From Marinilabiliaceae bacterium (GTDB lineage Bacteria > Bacteroidota > Bacteroidia > Bacteroidales > Marinilabiliaceae): a stretch of DNA of 32,595 nucleotides. Shown here piece by piece: positions 9,419-16,525 of the stretch. The first letter of the stretch is position 1, and every line of letters starts with the position of its first letter. The DNA lies in contig JAEINY010000049.1 in assembly GCA_016342595.1 (NCBI GenBank), forward strand, positions 1-32,595, given 5' to 3'. Under the pieces are notes generated by a model. The model did no database searches. It saw nothing but the letters and a program-made list of their open reading frames with translations, and was not told the DNA's origin. Made by a program: the position numbers and the translations under genes.

Positions 9419-11128
9419 TTAATTAGATTTAGCTTTGGAATTCACTATCTCTTCCAGTATTTCTCCCATCTCCCTATAAGAGTCATTAATTTGCTCAGTT
9501 GCTTTTCTGAGTTGTGAAGTAAAATCACTCAACTTTGCATTCAGAGCATCTTTAGTCGTCTCATTATAATCATTGATATTCCTAGTAATCACTTCAAAAG
9601 AGCCTGCTATGGCCTCACCACTTTTCTCCAGGAAGTGTGTATGTTGCTCCATTGTACTAACTGTTTTGGATAGTGTGTTGGCAATAGCTTCATCACTAGA
9701 TTTCACCACCTCCTGTAGTTTAATGATTCCTTGATTTTGCAGTTCCAGATGATTATTAGCAGACTCACCCAGTGACTGACTCACTTGAAGAGCTTTGTCG
9801 GTATTTTGGCTTAATCTCATAGATGTTGAATCAATAGCGCCGTGCAACGATTGGAGAGTTTGACTGGAATTGTTAAATTCCATTATCGTGTTTTGCATTT
9901 CAGTGTTTACAGTCGTCGAATTTTCCAATATTGACTTAAATGCACCAAGCAATTGGCTTACATCGTTTGTTAATTGTTTTTCATTGCCTTTTAAGTTATC
10001 CATAACCCCAGACAGTTCAGAAATCCAATTCTCCAGTTCTGAGATTTGCTCTTTACCTAACTGATCGCTTTGAGCTAATTGGCTTTTAAAACGATTCAAC
10101 ACCTCGTCTAAAGTTTTTTCCATGGAATCAACCACAGCTGGTAACTTATTAAGAGATCCTGAAATAAGATCCATTTTTTCACCTAAGGCATTAATTGGCT
10201 TTTCTAATGACTCGGTAAATGAAGACGTCAAATCATCGATAGCCTCAGTAATATTTTTTGCCAGATCTTCCGTTGCGCCTTTTCCTTCAGTATTAATATT
10301 ACCTAATACTTTTCTGATCTCATCCACCATGTTATCCAATGCAACTTTCATGGCTTCCTGAATGTCAGCACTTAGATTCTCAGAAAGACTTTCAGCAATA
10401 TCGTTAGCTAAAGTATCTATATTATCAGAAGTAGCTTGTAGGGCAAGATGTATCTCATTAAGACGCGCTCCGGGCTTTATCAATACTCCATTTTGGTCGG
10501 AACCGAAGAAATCTGCCATCAAATCTTTTTGGTTTTGCAACATGTGCGCTTCCATTTCACTGGATGTTAAGAGATATTTTTGATCCAACTTTAGCTGTAG
10601 CTTACTTACACTATCGTAAATAATTCCCATACGTAGTTTAAATACGATGCCATAAATTACAGACAATCCCATCCCTGCTATAGAAGTAATAAATGCCGTT
10701 TGAATGCCTCCTAAAAGCAATTTAATACCTTGGATGGTTTGTTCTGAATCATTTAAGTGATCAAAGTTCATGTTGATCAAACCCATTGTTAACCCCAAGA
10801 ATGTACCGAAAATACCGAGCCCGACCAGAGTACCGGTAACATTTGATAGTGACAGGTTACTCTTCATAACTGTATCCATCCTAAAAAAAGCATTGGCGGG
10901 TTTTAATGTTTTATGGCTTTTTAAAAAGGATGCCTGATATAGCTTCCATAATTCGTACAAGGAAGTGCCTTCGGTCAAGCCATTATCATCAGGTGAGGCA
11001 ATGAATGCCTTTAATAGCGTTCTTGTATTATAAGACTTTAGTCCCAACCAGATGATTGCACCTAAGAATACTAGAATTATTATACCTAGCATTATAATAT
11101 CCATAGTCTCTAAACCCCAAATACTCAT
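9419..11128 (-). CDS. zorA: Zorya anti-phage system ZorA, MotA/TolQ/ExbB-like channel with long tail
   Basis: ZorA forms the pentameric stator-like part of the Zorya motor in the inner membrane. The 569-aa protein has membrane helices at about 9-30, 98-119 and 138-164, with the TolQ/ExbB-like glycine-rich segment LVGLGIFGTFLGL. From about 180 to the end it is a long, charged, heptad-rich helical tail rich in Asn, Glu, Ser and Lys. That long cytoplasmic tail is characteristic of ZorA and thought to carry the signal to ZorC and ZorD. The gene opens the zorABCD unit. It is preceded by a 297-nt intergenic stretch with a decayed hsdR fragment, so it may have its own promoter; CCTTTG near 11208-11213 on the minus strand resembles part of a Bacteroidota -7 element, but weakly. 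Confidence 0.93.
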   Translation of the reverse strand: MSIWGLETMDIIMLGIIILVFLGAIIWLGLKSYNTRTLLKAFIASPDDNGLTEGTSLYELWKLYQASFLKSHKTLKPANAFFRMDTVMKSNLSLSNVTGTLVGLGIFGTFLGLTMGLINMNFDHLNDSEQTIQGIKLLLGGIQTAFITSIAGMGLSVIYGIVFKLRMGIIYDSVSKLQLKLDQKYLLTSSEMEAHMLQNQKDLMADFFGSDQNGVLIKPGARLNEIHLALQATSDNIDTLANDIAESLSENLSADIQEAMKVALDNMVDEIRKVLGNINTEGKGATEDLAKNITEAIDDLTSSFTESLEKPINALGEKMDLISGSLNKLPAVVDSMEKTLDEVLNRFKSQLAQSDQLGKEQISELENWISELSGVMDNLKGNEKQLTNDVSQLLGAFKSILENSTTVNTEMQNTIMEFNNSSQTLQSLHGAIDSTSMRLSQNTDKALQVSQSLGESANNHLELQNQGIIKLQEVVKSSDEAIANTLSKTVSTMEQHTHFLEKSGEAIAGSFEVITRNINDYNETTKDALNAKLSDFTSQLRKATEQINDSYREMGEILEEIVNSKAKSN

Positions 11129-11313
11129 ATTCTCATAATTTTATGGTTAATCGTGTTGGTATTATATCTATTGCCTATATGATCGTAATCGGAAATTATT
11201 ATTTATCAAAGGAATATGGACTATTCCTCTTGCACCCCTCTGAATCCCACTTACAATAAATCCCTATCAACTCCACACGCTTTCTGTGCTGTGTTTCTTA
11301 TGATTCAATGGCT
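11129..11313. other. Intergenic region upstream of zorA
   Basis: This stretch separates zorA from the decayed hsdR fragment and carries no plausible ORF. It is the likely leader of the Zorya unit. I see no hairpin with a U-run, so I cannot claim a terminator for the RT/HD genes or a structured RNA. Its richer base composition around 11215-11300 differs from the flanking AT-rich HD gene, consistent with a junction between imported segments. Confidence 0.35.
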
Positions 11314-11384
11314 TACCGGTTCTGCAACTACTTACTAACCAGTTTTTGCACCTTTTTGAAGAGTGTCGAAAATTGATCTTTAGT
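11314..11384 (-). pseudogene. Decayed 5' fragment of a second hsdR
   Basis: The minus strand reads T-KDQFSTLFKKVQK before a stop. It aligns with hsdR residues 7-20 (L-KDHFPALFKKMLK), and the DNA match continues to the shared TACCGGTTC (11314-11322), which matches hsdR codons 28-30. About 33 of the 42 bases around the core match the intact gene. The fragment lacks the start codon, has in-frame stops and runs out after about 30 codons. It is followed toward the HD gene by a copy of the same intergenic sequence that precedes intact hsdR. It is therefore a relic of an hsdR gene that once directly followed the HD gene. Confidence 0.75.
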
Positions 11385-11385
11385 G

Positions 11386-11436
11386 AAATGCCAATATAAT
11401 ATTATTCTGCGACAATTCTTTATGATCAATTCAAAT
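11386..11436. repeat. Junction repeat, copy 2 (HD gene 3' end)
   Basis: On the minus strand it starts with the final Asn codon and stop of the HD gene (AATTGATCATAAA), then GAATTGTC and AATATTATATTGGCA. It corresponds to copy 1 at 3893-3943. Together with the adjacent hsdR fragment it gives a roughly 100-base duplicated junction on both sides of zorABCD. Confidence 0.7.
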
Positions 11437-12979
11437 GCTCTTGCACAATATCAAGGTACTCTTGCTTTAATTGGTTAGAATCATCAAACTTCAACTGTAT
11501 TTTAAAAACCGTTTGAAAAATATTGGATTCAGCCCTATTTAAATAACGCTGTAGCTCATAAAGTTCACTTATTAGATATCCCTGTTTTTTTACAAACCAC
11601 TTACATGTAAAGTTACATTTAGAACAAGGTACATTATCTTCTGTATGTTTATTAATTTCAATCTCAATTGATTTATTATCTACCGATAGATCACCATTAC
11701 AGTACTTACACTTTCCATTTTTTATTTGGGTAAGCAGCTTAGTATTTAAATTTATTACTATGGTAATTTCTTCCTTAATAACCTTCTCATCACCATTAAC
11801 CCGAAAATTCTTTTTCAAATCTGTATATTGAGATTCAATATGATTGGAATTAATAGAAAGATGTGATATCCAATGATATTGCGATATGCCTGGCATATGC
11901 TTAATGTTTTGATCCATAAAGTTAGTACTCACTCTGTCACGAGACATATCTAACAAATCAGCCAGTCGTAAAATAATCATTAAATATTTTTCACTAAATA
12001 GGCTACTCTTCGCTTCTGACTTACGCTTATATACATCTTTAGCTTCAAAATAATGAGCTTCTGAAGTTCCTGCAACAAAATGGAGATATGTACTCTCAAT
12101 AAATCTTAAGTCCCTCTGTTCTTTAATATAAGTAGCACTTTGATTCGCATGATTTTCTCTAATATTATTACTAAAATACTGATCAACTTCAGTAAAATAA
12201 TTTAGCATTAGCTGCTTTATACTTGATTTACTAACACACTCAATAGATGTAACTAATTTATTCTTTGGAGTTGTTCCTTCTAAATCAAGTTCAAGTAACT
12301 TATAAATATCTTTTTTCCACTTGCTGTAAATTAAATCTGTTTCGGCATTATCAGCAGTAAAATGCTCAATATTTGGATGTATAACCATTGAAATATCATG
12401 CAAATAACATGCTAAAAAGAGTATAAAATAGTCATTCGATTTTAGCTTAAGATAATCAATGCGTGCTGTAATTTTAGTGCAATATTTAATTAGCTCTATT
12501 GAATGCTCTTCATTATGCAGAGTATAGAAATGCAGAAATTTTGAGCCATTTTTCCATAATCCACTAACATATTGGTGCATTTGAATTAACTGATCAATTT
12601 TACCAGGATCTTTAATATACTTTTTAAAGATAGGTAGCACCTCCAATAATAACATATCTACTTTGTGGTAATCACTGCTACTCTTGTAGCTTTTACTAAT
12701 ATTTTCTACAAAAACATTAAATTCGCTAAGTCTAAAACTGGCAGTTCTAAGCTGAACCAATATCCGGAGCTCAAAATAAAGTAGTGCGCGATTATCATTC
12801 TTATAGATTAAAAAATCTTCCTTAACGGCTACATTTAATGTTTTTGATATTGCAGCATTTAAAATTTTACGAATAAAATCATCAGTATTATTTGAAACAA
12901 AAGCATACTTTCCTTTTGAATAATCCGATATTAATTTATTAATTTGATTTATTATGCCGTTAGGTAAATTAGTTCCCAT
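11426..12979 (-). CDS. HD-CE-type metal-dependent phosphohydrolase with C-terminal zinc ribbon
   Basis: The 517-aa protein shows the HD signature: H155-NEE-H159, the H194-D195 doublet in CYLHDIS, H277 in RENHANQS and LRLADLLD (338-344). This pattern, with the R..H...S and AD.LD elements, fits the HD-CE family predicted in bacterial conflict systems. Such enzymes hydrolyse phosphate esters, possibly nucleotides. Residues 424-455 carry two CxxC pairs (C424/C427, C452/C455), a likely zinc ribbon for nucleic acid or protein binding. The N-terminal 140 residues are helical and unassigned. The start overlaps the RT gene by 11 nt, so the two are probably translated together. Its role as effector, or as a regulator of RT products, is inference. 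Base composition is clearly more AT-rich than hsdM and hsdR. Confidence 0.8.
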   Translation of the reverse strand: MGTNLPNGIINQINKLISDYSKGKYAFVSNNTDDFIRKILNAAISKTLNVAVKEDFLIYKNDNRALLYFELRILVQLRTASFRLSEFNVFVENISKSYKSSSDYHKVDMLLLEVLPIFKKYIKDPGKIDQLIQMHQYVSGLWKNGSKFLHFYTLHNEEHSIELIKYCTKITARIDYLKLKSNDYFILFLACYLHDISMVIHPNIEHFTADNAETDLIYSKWKKDIYKLLELDLEGTTPKNKLVTSIECVSKSSIKQLMLNYFTEVDQYFSNNIRENHANQSATYIKEQRDLRFIESTYLHFVAGTSEAHYFEAKDVYKRKSEAKSSLFSEKYLMIILRLADLLDMSRDRVSTNFMDQNIKHMPGISQYHWISHLSINSNHIESQYTDLKKNFRVNGDEKVIKEEITIVINLNTKLLTQIKNGKCKYCNGDLSVDNKSIEIEINKHTEDNVPCSKCNFTCKWFVKKQGYLISELYELQRYLNRAESNIFQTVFKIQLKFDDSNQLKQEYLDIVQEHLN

Positions 12980-14753
12980 ATAAACTATTTGTTGATCTGG
13001 TTAGTTCTTTAATACGATCAAATTTGTCACTATAAGTTAGCCTTTGATTATCTTTTATTACACGAAGTAATTGATGACTTTCAAGACTTTGATATTGATT
13101 AATTTGTATATCCTTACCTTCAGCATAATGCTTTAAAAACTTGCTATAATAGAAATAGTCATCTATATTCTGCCTATTAAAATCAGCTGTGCTTCCTAGG
13201 CATTTAAATTCAAATGCCTTAACAACATGGAGTAAATCATCATTTTTTTCATTGCTAAAATCTGCAATTTGTTGAGCAATAAGCTTTCCTTCAAATTGAA
13301 ACACATCATCCTTTAATCGATCAAAGAAATCACTATTAGATGGCTCGTCATTAAGTCCATGTCTATTAATAAATTCGTCAATTTTATCTTTGTCATAACC
13401 AATGTCATTTGCCTGTACAGCAATAAGATAGTTCTTTCGATTCGTGTAAAACTTTTTGAACCTCTTAAGTAATTTCTTTTGAGTCTCATTTTCGGAAATC
13501 GTTACTAAACGATCAATTACATCAAGAATAGCTATACACTTACTCAATAAAGAAACATCATCATATTCATCGGATGCAGTACTAATCTCAAAATTTAATG
13601 GCGAAGCTGGTTTTGCTAAAAAAAACAATGAATTGATATTAACTGGATTTATCTCAAAATGAGATGACTTATCATCATTAAAATCATAAAACTGGATGTC
13701 ATAATACACATTATTTTGATCCTTACTAACTTTATGAGGGCCATTATCAATAATTGAGTGCATTTCTTGACGTATATTATCATGAAGCTTTTTGAAGACT
13801 CCATTATCCTTCTCAACATTTGTATAAATTACGGAGTCATCTACGTAATAATAGGCATCACCTTCTATTAGCTTATTAGTTTCTCGAGCAATAAGTGTCA
13901 TACAAATATTACCAAAAAAATAGGCCTGGGGTAGCCCTTGAGGTACACCAACATTATGAAATTTCCCTTTATTATTTTTAGATACTTTCGTTTCATTATA
14001 CAATCCTCTTAATGATGTAGGAAGACCTGTAATATCTAAATATAAAAGTTTTGAAAGTATCCAATCAATACATTTCATATCTTTATTAGATGTCCCAACA
14101 GGCCATTTAGAAAGAATGTAGTTATGAACAAAAAGTGGATCAATACTTGGATAAAACCTTTTTAAATCGAGATTTACCTCATACTTATATTTGTTGTTTT
14201 TTTTGTATTCAGCACCAGCTTCAATTGCTTTAGTTGAATACTCTTTATATTGCTTGTTCCACGGTTTAAACAGTTCTGCCATATTGGTACTTGGCATATT
14301 CCCATAAAAATTTGCGGGCAATAGTCGGCTAATAGGTGAAAGTTCTCTTTTTTTGGAAGAATCATCAAACATGATAGGCATTAACATCGCTACCATACAT
14401 ATTTGATCAAGTAAATTAGAAGTATGAATAGGTCGAAATTCAACCTTACCCTCATCATATTTTTTTGCTTTGAAGTAGATATTACACTTGAAAAGATTAT
14501 TGGTAATTTTGGTTAGTTGGTTAATCTTACTAATACAAGCTGCGATTACATGGTCTATAAGTATGTCATTATACTTGTCCCTAAGTGCTGCATACAAACT
14601 AATATCAGAATAATGCCTTAAATATTTGTCGGTATAAATACCCGATTTATCACTTAACAACTCTTTTTCAAATACAAAAGACTCCATTGCATAGATAGCC
14701 TTGTATATATTATCAGGTCGTACTATTTGCTTATAGATTTCACTTGTTTGCAT
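12969..14753 (-). CDS. Reverse transcriptase, probable defence-associated (UG/Abi-like) RT
   Basis: The 594-aa protein has the RT palm motifs in order: an RT2-like FRPIHTSNLLDQ (107-118), motif A VNLDLKRFYPSID (193-205) with D196, motif B VPQGLPQAYFFGN (270-282) and motif C YYVDDSVIY (302-310) with D305-D306. The catalytic aspartates are intact. The C-terminal 240 residues are helical with no recognisable maturase, HNH or Cas1 domain. This argues against a group II intron or CRISPR RT and for the UG/Abi group of stand-alone defence RTs, several of which are named DRT systems. The gene overlaps the 195-aa ORF by 31 nt and the HD gene by 11 nt. Which DRT/UG class it belongs to cannot be decided by eye. 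No retron-type ncRNA was recognised nearby. Confidence 0.85.
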   Translation of the reverse strand: MQTSEIYKQIVRPDNIYKAIYAMESFVFEKELLSDKSGIYTDKYLRHYSDISLYAALRDKYNDILIDHVIAACISKINQLTKITNNLFKCNIYFKAKKYDEGKVEFRPIHTSNLLDQICMVAMLMPIMFDDSSKKRELSPISRLLPANFYGNMPSTNMAELFKPWNKQYKEYSTKAIEAGAEYKKNNKYKYEVNLDLKRFYPSIDPLFVHNYILSKWPVGTSNKDMKCIDWILSKLLYLDITGLPTSLRGLYNETKVSKNNKGKFHNVGVPQGLPQAYFFGNICMTLIARETNKLIEGDAYYYVDDSVIYTNVEKDNGVFKKLHDNIRQEMHSIIDNGPHKVSKDQNNVYYDIQFYDFNDDKSSHFEINPVNINSLFFLAKPASPLNFEISTASDEYDDVSLLSKCIAILDVIDRLVTISENETQKKLLKRFKKFYTNRKNYLIAVQANDIGYDKDKIDEFINRHGLNDEPSNSDFFDRLKDDVFQFEGKLIAQQIADFSNEKNDDLLHVVKAFEFKCLGSTADFNRQNIDDYFYYSKFLKHYAEGKDIQINQYQSLESHQLLRVIKDNQRLTYSDKFDRIKELTRSTNSLYGN

Positions 14754-15310
14754 AGATGTATAGAAATAAGGTTAGTAAAGTATGTAATCTCAGATTGGAC
14801 CTCACTTAAAATATCCTCATCTGAGATATTGGGTTTGCCAGATATTTCGAAATCATGTTCAAAATATTGTTCTTCTTTCTCGGAATTAGAAGATTTTTTA
14901 TTCTCACTTTTAATTTCAGGTTCTTTGCTAAAGCTATATTTAAGTTTAATCTGCATACTCTTTACCTTAAAATATGGAGAAAGAAAAAACTGATTATTGA
15001 TAATTTCAAGTTCTTTACCCCTTTTAAGAAGATCAACAATTTCAACTGACGCATCATCTTCAGATAAACCAAGCTTAATTATTTTCTCTTTTAGTTTATT
15101 TTCAATTTTTTCAAATAATTGATGAGCTCTTTGAAATTCCAATATTGCATCCTTTAATTCCTTAACATCATCGGTTATGTAAGTCTGATTATATTTGAAA
15201 TTCCTATTCGTTACCAAATATGAGCTTAATAAATGAAGTACCTCTTCATCATTTGTCCCTGAAAACCTAAGGACTTTATTAATTAACTGTTTATCTAAAT
15301 CCTTGTCCAT
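14723..15310 (-). CDS. Unknown 195-aa protein encoded with the RT
   Basis: I do not recognise this protein. It is highly charged and predicted mostly helical, with a helix-rich stretch at about 45-100. A low-complexity Glu/Lys/Ser linker follows at 130-147, then an acidic segment and a short C-terminal helix. There is no signal peptide, membrane helix or metal-binding motif. It starts 21 nt after the hsdS stop and its last 31 nt overlap the RT start, so it belongs to the RT/HD unit rather than to the restriction system. It may be an accessory, structural or regulatory partner of the RT, but nothing in the sequence fixes its role. It shares the AT-rich composition of the RT and HD genes. Confidence 0.75.
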   Translation of the reverse strand: MDKDLDKQLINKVLRFSGTNDEEVLHLLSSYLVTNRNFKYNQTYITDDVKELKDAILEFQRAHQLFEKIENKLKEKIIKLGLSEDDASVEIVDLLKRGKELEIINNQFFLSPYFKVKSMQIKLKYSFSKEPEIKSENKKSSNSEKEEQYFEHDFEISGKPNISDEDILSEVQSEITYFTNLISIHLCKQVKSISK

Positions 15311-15331
15311 TTATTCCGTTTTAGAACATGC

Positions 15332-16525
15332 TTATTCTTTCACCAACTCCCCCTTAAAGGCCCGCTGCAACAAACCATTAAACAACTCCTCACTTTTGAC
15401 CAAGGCTTGCTGTGCCTGCGCTTTTTGTGCTCCTATGGCTTGGACGCGTTCTGCGAATTGGTCTTGAAGGTGGATTGGGGGGAGAATAAATGGAAATCTC
15501 TTAAAGTCAGTCATAGGGGGGAAATTAGGAATACCTGCCCCCCTATTTGCATTAAAAAAAGTTTCCCTAAAATTCTTTTGTGTAAAATGAAACACAAAAA
15601 AAACATTTCTCATTTTATCTTCATCAAGTGTCACTTTCAACAATGCTTGATTTATTATTCCAGGTTTTGCATTCTCTGGAATAACTGCAAGCTTACCTAA
15701 ATACACTCCAGAACAACTAATGATAATATCTTTAGGCTTTACCTCAAATGCCTTTAACTCTTGGAATTTACCCTCGTTTATATAGTATCTAGCAAATGAA
15801 AAATCATTATTTAATGCATGAAATTGCTCATATACCAAATATCCTTTGTCTACAAATATTTCTTTTTTTAGTGCGCCGCCAAATGGTCCTCTCTTTAATG
15901 CCCATTTATCTTTGGCAACCAACTCAGTAATATTTGTAGTCTCCCACCTTTTAGGATTCGTCACCGGATCCCCAAACATCTCCAAAAACAAGCTTTGGGT
16001 AAGGGCCTCGTATTTTTGGATGAGTTGCTTATTGAGCTGGCGTAGCTTATCGGCCTCATCTAATATGGCGGCTATCTTTTTTTGCGTACTTAGGGCTGGT
16101 AGGGGGATTTGGATGTCTGTAATATGATTAATTTTTATTCCTTTTACTGTAGCGCCAGTTGCTATATTATTAAAGTAATTTGATTTTGATTTTAATAGAT
16201 AGAATAAGAAATTCTTATCTACTTCTGTATTACAATAAATCGCCTTCAAATCTTGATTTATTGCAAGCTCAACTTCGTTAAAAGCCACCTTGCCAACTGC
16301 CATTCTTGTGGCTATCAATAAGTTTCCAGCAGGAATTAATCTTGTAGAACTATTCTCTACTCCACTTTGTGTAATAAAATCTTCCGTTGAGCAAATAACA
16401 TCAGCTTTGAAATCCTTCACACTTGCCCAAGGTATATTTCCATCCCAATAAGTTGCATTTTCTTTGCTTGGTGTTCCTCCACCTACAATCGTAATATAAT
16501 CACCAAGTCTCACATATTTATGCAT
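15332..16525 (-). CDS. hsdS: Type I restriction-modification specificity subunit (HsdS)
   Basis: HsdS recognises the bipartite DNA target for the HsdM/HsdR complex. The 397-aa protein has the usual two-fold layout: target recognition domain 1 (about 1-140, starting VRLGDYITIVGGGTPSK), central conserved helices (143-190, LSTQKKIAAILDEADKLRQL), target recognition domain 2 (195-345) and C-terminal conserved helices (350-395). The start overlaps hsdM by 8 nt. The parts encoding the conserved helices are visibly richer in G and C than both recognition domains. This mosaic is what domain exchange produces, so the specificity has probably been re-assorted. The gene is full length, with no frameshift. 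Confidence 0.95.
   Translation of the reverse strand: MHKYVRLGDYITIVGGGTPSKENATYWDGNIPWASVKDFKADVICSTEDFITQSGVENSSTRLIPAGNLLIATRMAVGKVAFNEVELAINQDLKAIYCNTEVDKNFLFYLLKSKSNYFNNIATGATVKGIKINHITDIQIPLPALSTQKKIAAILDEADKLRQLNKQLIQKYEALTQSLFLEMFGDPVTNPKRWETTNITELVAKDKWALKRGPFGGALKKEIFVDKGYLVYEQFHALNNDFSFARYYINEGKFQELKAFEVKPKDIIISCSGVYLGKLAVIPENAKPGIINQALLKVTLDEDKMRNVFFVFHFTQKNFRETFFNANRGAGIPNFPPMTDFKRFPFILPPIHLQDQFAERVQAIGAQKAQAQQALVKSEELFNGLLQRAFKGELVKE

Noticed and set aside
9088-9426. 112-aa plus-strand ORF opposite zorB
   Set aside because: It lies antisense to the zorB membrane helix and linker; hydrophobic stretches arise from the complementary codons.
12969-14753. RT as part of a group II intron, retron or CRISPR adaptation module
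   Set aside because: No maturase or HNH domain, no intron domain V hairpin, no recognisable msr/msd ncRNA, and no cas1 or CRISPR array in the window. Overlap with neighbouring ORFs favours an operon gene.
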